Shown here: piece by piece, positions 1-10,268 of the stretch
Layout of the letters: each line of letters begins with the position of its first letter
Position numbering within the stretch: position 1 is the stretch's first letter
NCBI GenBank assembly: GCA_963556495.2
Contig: OY747710.1
Coordinates: 19,906,500-19,970,499 of the forward strand
Origin: Valencia hispanica
Taxonomy: Eukaryota; Chordata; Actinopteri; Cyprinodontiformes; Valenciidae
Direction: 5' to 3'
DNA: 64,000 bases
The notes under the pieces: model-generated
What the model was told of the DNA's origin: nothing
Database searches by the model: none
What the model saw: only the letters and a program-made list of their open reading frames with translations
Translations under genes and position numbers: made by a program

Positions 1-674
1 GGTGTCAAGAAGGGCAGCAAAGAAGCCACTTCTCTCCAAAAAAACATCAGGGACAGATTGATCTTCTGCAGAAAGGATGGTGAATGGACTGCTGAGAACT
101 GGGGCAAAGTCATATTCTCCCATGAAGCCTCTTTCCGATTGTTTGGGGCATCTGGAAAAAGGCTTGTCCGGAGAAGAAAAGGTGAGCGCTACCATAAGGC
201 CTGTGTCATGCCCCATAAGGCAAAAGTGATAACTAAGTGGCAAGGGGACCAAAACGTTGAAATTTTGGGTCCGTGGCCTGGAAACTCCCCAGATCTTAAT
301 CCCATTGAGAACTCATGGTCAGTCCTCAAGAGGCGGGTGGACAAACAAAAACCCACTAATTCTGACAAACTCCAAGAAGTGATTATGAAAGAATGGGTTG
401 CTATCTGTCAGGATTCGGCCCAGAAGTTGATTGAGAGCATGCCCAGTCGAATAACAGAGGTCCTGAAAAAGAAGGGCCAACACTGCAAATACTGACTCTT
501 TGTATAAATATCATGTAATTGTCAATAAAAGCCTTTGAAATGTATAAAGTGCTTGTAATTATATTTCAGTACATCACAGAAACAACTGAAACAAAGATCT
601 AAAAGTAGCTTTGCAGTAAACTTTGTGAAAACTAATATTTGTGTCATTCTCAAAACTTTTGGCCACAACTGTAC
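1..674 (+). mobile_element. Tc1-type transposon remnant, right part
   Basis: The stretch carries the C-terminal part of a Tc1 transposase followed by about 180 bases of A/T-rich 3' sequence. It ends near 674 with AACTTTTGGCCACAACTGTA, which resembles the terminal inverted repeat of a large fish Tc1 family. The left end lies outside the window, so the opposite repeat cannot be checked. Confidence 0.8.
58..495 (+). pseudogene. Tc1 transposase, internally deleted and inactive
   Basis: This 145-codon open frame is a broken DDE transposase. It begins inside the family's first catalytic block, where FSHEAS stands where related elements have FSDEAS, so the first aspartate is replaced by histidine. 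The frame then jumps from HKAKV directly to ITKWQGDQN, so the middle of the domain with the second aspartate is missing. The third block, SPDLNPIENSW, is intact with its glutamate, and the protein ends in a basic KKKGQHCKY tail. Transposase cuts and joins element ends in the nucleus, but this copy cannot be catalytic. The start codon shown is simply the first ATG in the frame. Confidence 0.85.
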
Positions 675-676
675 AA

Positions 677-1019
677 TTCGGTAAAATCCAACAATATTGT
701 TTTCAACAATATGTTTGTGATAATGTTAGCAAAATCCTTGAACAGGAAGATTTAGTTACATTTCTCAGAGTTCAGAGTACACCCAGGAGCTACAGATCAG
801 GCTGTACAGGTCGAAGTAATACTCTAAAATGTTAAAGTTCATGATAGTACAACTGGACAACGTTGAAAAATATTGCTTGCAGATGCAAAGCTGCATCTGT
901 AGCGATGTCCATTACACCAGTGAGGCCAAAGTAGAGACGATCAACGGAATCCCTCACACCAACTGTTAAGCACAGTGGTGGAGGGATGGTGATTAGGGCT
1001 TTTTTTAACGCTTAAAGAC
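677..1019 (+). mobile_element. Second Tc1 remnant, left half, split by Harbinger insertions
   Basis: Decayed Tc1 sequence. A short stretch near 970-1000 still reads TVKHSGGGMVI, the glycine-rich block before the second catalytic aspartate of Tc1 transposases. The sequence stops at 1022 where the first Harbinger element begins and resumes at 5020 with GGCACTGTGCAGTCATTGAG, the continuation expected in this Tc1 family. This gives the pre-insertion site of the Harbinger elements. Confidence 0.7.
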
Positions 1020-1397
1020 CTGGGGTCTCATTTATAAACGTTGCGTACACACAAAACGGGGCCTGAAACTGGCGTACGCCACTTTCAAAGCAAAAGTTGT
1101 GATTTATAAAAAACGGACTTGACGGGAAAATGTGCGCACCTGTACGCCAACTCTGACCCGTGCGTACAGACATTTTGGAGACGGGGGGGAATCGACGACG
1201 CAGTTGGTGAAATGGTGAACTGCAGCCAGACTGCATATTACTCCTCTCATACATATCATTTCACCTAAAAATAAATAAATTGAATCATCTGTACCATATA
1301 TCATTGATTGGCACGTTCATTGTGCCAAGGAAGGAAGCAATCAGTCTTATTGCTGCCAATAGAAATACCCCAACTACTTTCAAGCGTAATATTTGAG

Positions 1398-2597
1398 ATG
1401 GATGCGCTGGCGTTGCTAGAAGATTTTGCAAATGGAAGGATTAGGAGAGAACGCGTGTTCAGGGTTCATGCGGACCTCCTTGCCCATGATGATGACTGGC
1501 TAATAAGCAGATTCAGATTCCCTAGAGCTGTGCTCTTGGATCTCTGTGCTGAATTGGGCCCGGTTTTGGAGAGACCGTCCAGGCGGAACCGTGCCATTCC
1601 GGTCCAGCTCCAGGTGCTCACCACTCTGGGGTTTCTTGCAACTGGTTGTTACCAGCGGGAATTAGCCGACAGGTATGTGTCTGAGTGACATGATTCTTAC
1701 TATTCTGCCCAAAGTCCCTTTTTGGAAATAATGCCTTCAAATATGTTATATTTATTTACTAGGTCTGGGATATCACAGCCGACCCTGAGCGCAACAATGC
1801 CTGCAGTCTTGGATGGGATCATTAAAATGAGCAGGCGATACATCACGTTTCCATATACTGTGGGGGAGCAGGCCGAAATTAAGATGCAATTTTCAGCAAT
1901 GTCCGGTTTCCCAAACATAATCGGCGTAATTGACTGCACCCATATTGCTGTAAGGGCCCCGACCGAGGATGAATTTGTTTTCGTCAATCGGAAAACATGT
2001 ACTCAGTATTAATGTGCAAATCATGTAATTTACACATGATCACTAATATGGTGGCACGATGGCCTGGGTCAACACACGACTCCTTTATCTTGACACACAG
2101 CAGTGTAGGGAACAGACTGCAGGAAGGCGCTGTGCGTGATGGCTGGCTGCTCGGCAAGTCCTCACCGTCATTAGAAATGCTGGTTGTTGACGCCTGAATT
2201 AAACGTGTTATCACTTGCAGGTGATAGTGGCTACCCTCTCAGGAGCTGGCTTCTGACCCCGTTCCCCGACCCACAGACAGCAGAGGAAATGCACTACAAC
2301 TCCTGTCACATGCGTGCGCGCTCAGTCGTGGAGCATGCCATAGGCCTGTTAAAATGTATGTGGCGGTCATTGGATGCCTCGGGTGGCAGACTATTATACC
2401 ACCCTACAAAGGTCTGCAAGATCGTGAGGGCATGTGGAATTCTTCATAACATGGCCCTGAGAATTAGAATTCCCCTCCCTCCTGGCCTACCCCCTCCCCA
2501 GCATGAGAACCCCGACCCACAGCCGCCTCCTCCTCGACAGGAAGCCTTCACCCAGGGAGCAAGGATCCGCCAGGATGTAATGCGGCGTTTGAGATAA
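1398..2597 (+). pseudogene. Harbinger transposase (HARBI1-like), frameshifted
   Basis: Exon 1 runs from the ATG at 1398 to a GTATGT donor after 1672 (MDALALLEDF start, helical N-terminus). Exon 2 starts at 1763 after TTTACTAG and restores frame (R-SGISQP). It holds the first catalytic aspartate in GVIDCTH. Near 1996 the frame is lost by a small indel, then recovered as VARWPGSTHDSF with the second aspartate. A final intron appears to use a GC donor (after CTGCTCG near 2154) and an AG acceptor before 2221. The last exon reads GDSGYPLRSWLLTPF, then VVEHAIGLLK with the third acidic residue, and stops at 2597. Two or more indels make it a pseudogene. Its relatives bind DNA with the Myb-like partner encoded on the opposite strand. 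Confidence 0.85.
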
Positions 2598-3414
2598 CGA
2601 CAAGGTTAATTTATTACAATTTTTTATTGTATCATTTAAGGTACCAATGGCTGTCACTATGTCGCACAGCACACTCTTTATTTCCTTTAACTCGTTTGTC
2701 CCAGAATTGATGGCGCTGATGGTGTCTCTCTGTGTCTGCATCACAGCTTCAGTCAGAACCCGACCACTGCTGGATGCACCACGGGCACCGGCAGCACTGG
2801 TGCTGGGGGCAGCCGGACGCTGGGCAACCTCATCTTCCTCAGCCTCCTCATCCTCGCCACCTACCGACTGTGGAAGAGCTGAAAAGACACGGCATATTAG
2901 TCTGTCTCCTTAAAATATGCTCAAATTTGTTAACGTAGCCACGTAATAAAATATATCCAAAAGGTGCTTTACCGGGTTCATCCGTCGTTTCTGCCAGGTC
3001 GGTGTCGCCCTCCTTCTCTGACACAATACCGTACACGCTTGATGTTCCCATGATACTTGCCATCTTCCTGTCCAGTGGTGTCAGCTCGGGTGTAAACATA
3101 CCCCCTCCAGTAGCAGACCCACTCTGGCGGTGGGAGGCAAGTTTTTTTTTTGCCTCGACTTTGAGGTCCGACCATTTTTTTTTTATTTCGGGTACCGTCC
3201 TGACAGATGCACTGACAGTCTGCACTGCAGACGCCAGATGCTGCCACTCGCAGTTCTTCCTTTTATTTGTGACACCACTGCTGTGTCCACCAAATAAAAT
3301 GTCTCTTCTAGCCTCCACCTCACCCACTAGCACTTCAATCTCCATCTCCGTAAAGTTTCTCTTCTTGGTTTTTTTTGTTATTGCCATATTTCCCCTCTTC
3401 TTCATATGCATCAA
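2487..3414 (-). CDS. Harbinger-encoded Myb/SANT-like DNA-binding protein
   Basis: This is the second protein of the element, similar to NAIF1 and the Myb-like helper proteins of Harbinger transposons, which bring the transposase to the nucleus and to its ends. Exon 1 runs from 3414 (or MAITKK at 3387, which fits the domain better) to the donor at 2973. It contains the Myb-type helices, from NFTEMEIEVLVGEVEARRD through EIKKKWSDLKVEAKKK. Exon 2 starts at 2878 after TTTTCAG and stays in frame (EP-A-LPQSVGGEDEE). It has an acidic linker and a heptad-like C-terminal helix around DTISAINSGTNELKEIK. The frame stops only at 2487, overlapping the transposase 3' end on the other strand by about 110 bases. 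No stop or frameshift is visible, unlike the transposase. Confidence 0.75.
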
Positions 3415-3663
3415 TATTCATGTCCTGCTTTGCATTGACCTTTAATAGCCGGATTTGGGCGTGTTCAGGTCGGGATATGAGCCAAATTCAAGATCGCAAA
3501 CTTCCAAGAAGACTGTGATTTATAAAGGGGAAATTGCTTACACCTGTGCGTAGGCATGGTTTTATAAATCAGAAATCTTTTTGGCGTACGCAAACTTTTT
3601 GTTTTGGTCGTACGTACACTTTTAGTAGAAATTCTATGCAATGTTTTATAAATGAGACCCCTG

Positions 3664-5019
3664 GGGTCTCTTTTATAAAGCTTGCTTACGCACAAAACGG
3701 GGTCTGAAAACTATGTAAGCAACTTTCTAGGCAAAGTTTGGGATTTATAAAAAGAAACATGGCGGGAAAATGTGCGCAACTTTAAGCACACTAAGGATCT
3801 TGCTTACGCACTTTGTGGACACAGAGCACACTGACAGCGCAGCAGGAGAGATGGCAAAAATGAAAATGAAAGCCACAATTTCAAACTTGTAGAGCTTTGC
3901 GCACACAGACACACAACCAGCAGTCACCCCCCCCCATCCCATCTCTGAACTGAGAATAAAGATGAGAATCTGAATGAAAATATGTTGCACATAGGAATTA
4001 TATCACAGTATGTTCATGTGTATTTATCTATTCAGATTATATTGAAATTGCACTTATTGGTGAATTAATTGTGTGAAGTAGGAATACTGCAGCGTCCCCT
4101 GCATAATGATGCACAATGGATGCTGGCGCTCATTGTAGATCACACCACTGGAAGCATCTGGATGGGGGACCCAATGTAGATTCCTTAAAGCAGTCTTATT
4201 AGATCTATGTGCTGAACTGGGCCCGGTGTTGGATCTACTGACCCACTGGAGCCGTCCACCCCGTCCCCCGCTCTTCTTATCTATATCAGGAACGCTGCTG
4301 CATCAACGCTGCGTCACTTGCAGCTCTTCCGTTTGTTTGTGACCCCAAATCAATATTTTGCAAGGATGATACTTTTTAAAAGTAGACTTAAACGCACCTT
4401 TTCTGTCAGGCTTTAAATATGTAGTTTTATTTGGTTTAATAAATCTCAGTCTTATTGTTGCTACAAGAAGTAATCATAAAGGCCTAATTGAAACTTCATT
4501 GTTCTTATCTTTTTTATTGCTTGTGCTGCTTTTATTATTACATTTTTAAATCTTTTTACTCTCTTCTTGTCACACATTTTCTTTTTGCAACTGTATTTTT
4601 GTCTTTTAATGTGAAGCACTTTGGCTGCATTCGGCTGAGTAAAGCGCTGATTGAGTGATTGATTGAAATTAAACAGTTTTCCGTGCCTCTACGAGCCTGA
4701 AGCTGTCTCTGTGGAATTACTTTCTCCGCCTCTCGATTGCCATGGTTACCTATTAGCTGGCTTAAGTGGATGCAGAATATTCACTAGACACTTTGCATGG
4801 ACCGTTTTTGGGAGAAAGTGGGTGTGTAGGAGGCGGGATATGATCCAAAAAAAACCTGCGCAAGTTTCAAGGGAGAATGGGATTTATGAAGCGGAAAGTG
4901 CGTGCAGCTGTGAACTATCAAACTGATCCGAAACTTACTAGGCGTAAGTTAAAAAAAAGTTCCTGAGCTTAAGTACGGTTTTAGTAATGATTGTATGCAA
5001 AGTTTTTTAAATGAGACCC
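3664..5019. mobile_element. Second, decayed Harbinger copy in tandem
   Basis: The element starts GGGTCTCTTTTATAAA directly after the shared CTG at 3661-3663 and ends AAATGAGACCC at 5019, followed by CTG again. The left end resembles the first element for about 120 bases. Between 4150 and 4260 there is a relic of the transposase N-terminus (LLDLCAELGPVLD). The rest is A/T-rich with no usable frame. It is a deleted, non-autonomous relative, about half the length of the neighbouring copy. Confidence 0.8.
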
Positions 5020-5022
5020 CTG

Positions 5023-5353
5023 GGCACTGTGCAGTCATTGAGTTAACACTGGATTGTTCTGTAAAACAGATTATTTCACAGAGGTGATTTATCAAAAAGA
5101 TAGTTTTTTACATGAAATTATACTAAGATATGCATCAGGAGAGTTTGTCTAAACATGACTGCTTTTCTATAACCAGATAGCTGAAACAGAAGAAAAAAAA
5201 TCACAGTGCAGACTTCAACTTGACTGAAATACTGCAGTGGGACGTTGGTAGATCTGTACAAAAATGAATGTCTGAAAACCTCAATGAAAAGAAGAGTGAA
5301 GCAGAATACCTCAATAACATATGACAGTTAAAACCATGAAGAAAACAACTATA
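5023..5353 (+). mobile_element. Second Tc1 remnant, right half
   Basis: Continuation of the Tc1 remnant that was interrupted at 1019, starting GGCACTGTGCAGTCATTG. Coding sequence is badly decayed. It abuts the next Tc1 element, which starts at 5354. Confidence 0.6.
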
Positions 5354-5550
5354 CTCAGCAAAAAAAGAAACGTCCTCTGACTTTCAACTGTTTTTACTTT
5401 CAGTAAACCTAATGTGTTTAAATATTTGTATGAACACTAAAAGAGTCAACGCCATAAGACATAAACTAAAAATGTTTCACAGACATGTGACTAACAGAAA
5501 TAGAAAAATGTGTCCTTGAATGAAGGGAGGCTCAAAATCAAAAGTACCAG

Positions 5551-6591
5551 TCAGTATCTGGTGTGGCCACCAGCTGCTTGAAGTACTGCAGAGCATCTCC
5601 TCCTCATGGACTGGACCAGATTCGTCAGTTCTTGATGTGAGATGTTACCCCACTCTTCCATCCAAGACACTTGCAAGTTCTTGGACATTTCTGGGGGGAA
5701 TGGCCCTAGCCCTCACCCTGTGATCCAACAGGTGCCAGACGTGCTCAATGGGATTGAGATCCGGGCTCTTCGCTGGCCATGGCATAACACTGACATTGCT
5801 GTCATGCAGAAACTCACGCACAGAACGAGCAGCATGGCTGGTGGCATTGTCCTGCTGGAGGATCATGTCCGGATGAGCATGCATAAAGGGTACCACATGA
5901 GGGAGGAGGATGTCTTCCCTGTACCGCAAGGCATTGAGATTGCCTGCAACGACAACAAGCTCAGTCCGATGGTGATGTGATATACCGCCCCAGACCATGA
6001 CGGACCCCCAACCTCCAAATCGATCCCGCTCCAGGGTACAGGCCTCGGTGTAATGCTCATTCCTTCCACGATAAACACGAATCCGTCCATCACCCCTGGT
6101 GAGACAAAACCGTGACTCATCAGTGAAGAGCACTTTTTGCCACTCCTGTCTGGTCCAACGAAGGTGGGTTTGTGCCCATAGGGGGCATGTTGCTGGTGCT
6201 GTCTGGTAAGGACCTGCCTTACAACAGGCCTACAAGCCCTCAGTCCAGCCTCTCTCAGCCCATTGCGGACAGTCTGAGCACTGATGGAGGGATTGTGTGT
6301 TCCTGGTGTTACTCGGGCAGTTGTTGTGGCCATCCTGTACCTGTAGCGCAGGTGTGATATTTGGATGTACCGATCCTGTGCAGGTGTTGTTACACATGGT
6401 CTTCCACTGCGAGGATGATCAGCTGTCCTTCCTGTCTCCCTGTAGCGCTGTCTTAGGCGTCTCACAGTGCGGACATGGCAATTTATTGCCCTAGCCACAT
6501 CAGCAGTCCTCATGCCTCCCTGCAGCATGCCTAATGCACGTTCACAGAGATGAGCAGGGACCCCGGGCATCTTTCTTTGGGTGTTTTTCAC
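5551..6591 (-). pseudogene. Tc1 transposase (DD34E), nearly complete but frameshifted
   Basis: The N-terminal paired-like helix-turn-helix region is readable from the ATG at 6591 (residues about 1-110, including RSGRPCVTTPAQD). A frameshift near 6110-6130 moves the reading into another frame, which continues VLFTDESRFCLTRGDGR with the first aspartate, LQQDNATSHAA with the second, and SPDLNPIEHVW with the catalytic glutamate. A second shift near 5650 leads to the terminal GGHTRY and a stop at 5551. All three catalytic residues survive, so this is a fairly young pseudogene. Two frameshifts are the only obvious lesions. Confidence 0.88.
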
Positions 6592-6713
6592 AAGTCTCTT
6601 TAGTGTCCTGCGTTTTTAGAACTGTGACCTAAAATGCCTACTTTCTGTAAGCTGTTAAGGTCTTAACGACCATTCCACAGGTGCATGTTAATTGATTATG
6701 GTTAATTGAACAT

Positions 6714-7314
6714 AATAATAATAATGCATTTTATTTTAAAGCACCTTTCAAGAAACTCAAGGACACTGTACATTAAAATTACATATAAAAGCACAACAAA
6801 ACACCAAAATATAACAATAAAACAATAAAATCAACAGACGGATGACAGGGTATTGTGGTTAGGGAAAGCTGACCTGAACAGAAAGGTTTTGAGTCTGGTT
6901 TTAAAAAGTGAAAGAGAGTGGACGTTATGGAGGTCAGGTGGTAGAGTATTCCAAAGCCGGGGAGCCGAGCGACTGAAGGCGCGGCTCCCCATAGTGACCA
7001 GGCGGGCCGGAGGGACGGAAAGCAGGAGGGAGGAAGAGGACTGGAGAGAGCGAGAAGGAGTATGGACATGAAGTAGATCAGTAAGGTAAGAGGGAGCCAG
7101 GTTATGAAGGGCTTTAAAAGTGTAAAGGAGTAGTTTGAAAGTGATCCTGAAGGATACAGGGAGCCAGTGTAACTGTTGGAGAACGGGAGTGATGTGGTGG
7201 AAGGATGGAGTCCTGGTGATGATCCTGGCAGCGGAGTGCTGGATTAATTGAAGTTTTTTGACAGTTTTATTGGGGAGACCAGAGAGGAGTGCATTACAAT
7301 AATCAAGACGTGAC
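6714..7314 (-). mobile_element. 5'-truncated non-LTR retrotransposon (L2/CR1-like) fragment
   Basis: The minus strand encodes the end of a reverse transcriptase protein: [14 protein letters not shown], then [14 protein letters not shown], then [17 protein letters not shown], with a stop at 6831. This C-terminal region is typical of fish L2-like LINEs. The 3' end (low coordinates) terminates in an ATT simple repeat. A 5-base direct repeat AACAT flanks it at 6709-6713 and 7315-7319, consistent with target duplication inside the Tc1 element. Confidence 0.82.
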
Positions 7315-7434
7315 AACATGCATGGAAAACATTGTTTATACCCTTTACAATGAAGATCTGTAAAGTTATTTGTATTTTTACATTATTGTTGAAATACACA
7401 GTCCTGAAAAAGGGACGTTTCTTTTTTTGCTGAG

Positions 7435-8763
7435 TTCACTTCAAGTTATTTGTGCTAGAGCAAGCAACGGAGTCATGAAACTTTCTTTTTTTTCCACTTG
7501 CAGAAAAACTGGATTTGAGAGACATTTTCTTCATTGGTGGCCTTTGATAAATGTAAAAAATCCTTGTTTGTTTCCCTTAAATAAAAAAGTCAAACTTTCT
7601 CACAGAGACGTCATATAGTGTTTTTATTATGAATTTTGCAATGTTTTCTGACACTTCTCAAGAACAATTACTCAGCATAATCCATGTTGGCATTGTTTCA
7701 TTAATTACAGGTAATGTTCGAATAGTAACATAGTAATAATATAAGTTTTTAACCAATGCAATTTTTATTCCTTCTCAACGTGACACTCGAAAACAGGCCT
7801 TTATTTTTTTTCACCGAGAGCCTTATAGCACTGCACATTAATAGGCTACACAGACAGACAGCAAGAGACACAGAGGGAGAGGTGAGGGGGAGAAAGGCTG
7901 GGAGGGGGGAGGGAGGGAACGGTGAGGAGAAGCACACAGTTGTACATTCACTGAACCAAAGATGACAGATGGAGAGGGAAGGAAACAGAAAAATAACAAA
8001 AAACAATAATTTATTTTGAAATGTGGAAACAAAAATTCCCTTGATGAAAAGAAAATGAGCAAGATGTATTAAAGTATCACAACAATGTGCCCTCCTTTTT
8101 TTGGTGATGGCAAATTCTTAAATTACAACAATATTACACACAAATCAGGATAGACTCATCAAGCCAAAGATGGTCATCCTTATCACTAATACTACTCTTT
8201 ATTATAGTTATTATACTATTTTCTGATTCTGGAAAGGTGATTCCTTAAATGGAAAAATAAATCCTAATCTGCTCCCTCTCACAAATGTGCAGAAAAAGAG
8301 AAAGAGTGAATGCATTAATAAGAACATTAGCAATAACAATAATATCGCAATAGTCATTGTTGTATGTACAGAAAAATTCATTACAATCAATACAATCAAA
8401 ACTGCCCAAGCTGAGCGGACATTCTGGAAACAGCAGGGGGGTCGTGGGGTCATGGATGGTGTTTGTATAAGTTTGTGTGTGTTTGTAGTGTTGTACAGCG
8501 AGTGAAACATTGACATGAGAGTCATTTATAGGGAGGTCAGAGAGGTCAAGGTGCTGTTTTCTTATTTTGTGGCACAAGCTGCAACGCTGCAAAGACTCCA
8601 GTTTGAAGCTTAAGCTTTGATGATTTCGATTTTCGTGTGTCGACACAATGCTTAGAGGCTTTCATTTTGGAGTATTGCAGAAGTGCTTGTGTTGAAGGTT
8701 GAGGTCTGTGGTTGGTTATCAGGAGCTCCATACAGAATACTGCGAAGTAAACCAGTGTTATAC
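7435..8763. other. Unassigned sequence downstream of clstn3
   Basis: No coding region or recognised transposon. There is a purine-rich stretch at about 7860-7990 on the plus strand. Several minus-strand AATAAA matches occur (for example the complement of TTTATT at 8170). Part may be 3' untranslated sequence of clstn3 if a distal polyadenylation site is used, but nothing here shows this. Confidence 0.35.
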
Positions 8764-9489
8764 TGGACCTCAAAAGTGTACATCCCCTCCTAAAAAGTTT
8801 GGTTTATGAGACCATGATAATCTCTAATCTGACATTTATTCTGTAAATTCAACAAAAAAGGTAATATTTGAAAAGTTGCAATAAACTGGTTTTATTGCTG
8901 CACCCTGAAACAAATATTTCAAAGCACCTTTTGCTTCAGTTTCAGCTTTGGTCTCTTTTGGTGCACACCTACCCTTATTTGCATCCCCTTTGATAAGCCA
9001 CAGTTTGTACAATCAGATCCTTTGTAAACTCCCTACAAAAGGTATCACTCAGGGTAAGGGTGCAAAAAAACTTTTGAGCCATAGTTCCAAAAGGTAAGTT
9101 TAGAACAAAAACATCAGTCCACATCCACAGTGAGACATTGTGGTGGCAGCATAACGCTGTGGGGCTTTCATCAAACAGAAAGGACAATTTAAAAAAAATT
9201 CTAGATGGAGTTATCTATTTCTCAGCATCACAGCAAGCGGTGTACTAATAGACTCCGACCAAGAAAAGCTGAATGCTGAAATTAAAAGACGCGTTTAAAA
9301 TGTATTAGATAAGAGGGTGTACACTTATCCAACCAGGTTATTGCAAATCTTGTTTGCTTTGCAACTGAGTTGTACAGCTTAAATGTCATTAATGGCATAA
9401 AAAAAGTTTCGAAATGATTTATCCTGGTCTCTGTTCTTTCACATCACAAACACCTTGTATTTTAACAGTGGTGTGTGCACCTTTGAGAT
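8764..9489. mobile_element. Short Tc1/mariner-like element with inverted ends
   Basis: The left end GGACCTCAAAAGTGTACA pairs with the reverse complement of the right end near 9470-9489. Inside, GACATTGTGGTGGCAGCAT and GCTGTGGGGCTTTCATC are relics of the Tc1 transposase block [11 protein letters not shown]. No open frame remains. Confidence 0.65.
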
Positions 9490-10109
9490 CCACTTTATTA
9501 CATAAATGGAAATAAAACTGCAAGGACATTGAGGTGTTTTTTGAAGTAACTATGTGCGTCTAATCTGTCTTCACTCTGTGGTTAGAAAAGATGACAGAGG
9601 GAGAAGAGAGCTTGTGTACAGACTTTTTTAGTCTAGTAAAAAGGTTCAAAGATGTGTTGGGATCAAGGATTGTGTCTTTGCTTAAGGATCGACTCAAAGC
9701 CTTGTTTCAGCTGACATTTTGTTTCATATTTTTAATTAACAAAGGATAGAATACAATCAATATTTTTCTTTATGATAAAACAGTCCCTTTCAACCAGCAT
9801 TACGCTACACAGACACCAATTTGTGATTTAGAACGAGTGCACCACAAACGATTCTGGTGGAGAGGGTTTATTTAGGCGGTTAAATTACATTAACTGTATA
9901 CATTGTGCCATTGAACATTTAGGTGGAGAACAACAGCCTGTTGTCGGCTATAGGTCACATGTGGCGTTTGAGCGTCAAGAGTATTACGGTGATTGTGTTG
10001 TGCGAAGTGTTTGTAAGCGTACATTCCTTATACTAGTGTTGTCAGTTTGATATTAAAAATGTCGGGGTGTGTGACTGGGGAGCTGATTTATGAAGAGATA
10101 CGGTGCGGC
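9490..10109 (-). other. clstn3: Probable 3' untranslated region of clstn3
   Basis: This is the minus-strand sequence directly after the clstn3 stop codon. A possible polyadenylation signal AATAAA lies at 9872-9867, about 240 bases after the stop, and another at 9499-9494. Which one is used cannot be read from sequence. Confidence 0.45.
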
Positions 10110-10268
10110 TCAGTAGCGACGGGCGTTTCCGTCTCTGCCCTCCTTCTTGATGATGATCCGCTGGTCGTCACTCGCGTCGTCAGGTGACTCCGCTACCTCC
10201 TCTTCCTCCTCCTCCTCCTCTCCTTCACCCTCTGTGTCGGCAGAAATGCCCACACGCGACTGGTAGGA
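10110..10268 (-). CDS. clstn3: clstn3 coding exon 18: acidic C-terminus
   Basis: Encodes residues 908-959: [16 protein letters not shown], a run of eight glutamates, then [15 protein letters not shown] and the end ARRY, with the stop at 10110-10112. Only one WDDS motif exists in the whole tail, unlike calsyntenin-1, which has two. The intron before it is just 97 bases (10269-10365). Acceptor TTCTCCCAG. Confidence 0.93.
   Translation of the reverse strand, partial: SYQSRVGISADTEGEGEEEEEEEEVAESPDDASDDQRIIIKKEGRDGNARRY

Larger units (their letters stand above)
1023..3660 (+). mobile_element. PIF/Harbinger transposon (2.6 kb), CTG-flanked
   Basis: The ends are inverted copies: GGGTCTCATTTATAAA on the left and its reverse complement on the right. 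The element carries the two genes of autonomous Harbinger transposons in convergent orientation: a DDE transposase on the plus strand and a Myb/SANT-like DNA-binding protein on the minus strand. A CTG triplet flanks each end (1020-1022 and 3661-3663). Uninterrupted Tc1 sequence can be rebuilt across the outer flanks, so these limits are firm. The transposase is frameshifted, so this copy is probably no longer autonomous. Confidence 0.88.
5354..7434 (-). mobile_element. Tc1-type transposon with clear inverted repeats, LINE inside
   Basis: The left end CTCAGCAAAAAAAGAAACGT recurs as its exact reverse complement at 7415-7434. A TA precedes the left end; the right flank is TT, a mutated target copy. 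The transposase lies on the minus strand. At 6714-7314 a LINE fragment interrupts the region between the transposase and the right repeat; removing it restores a normal element of about 1.5 kb. Confidence 0.9.
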
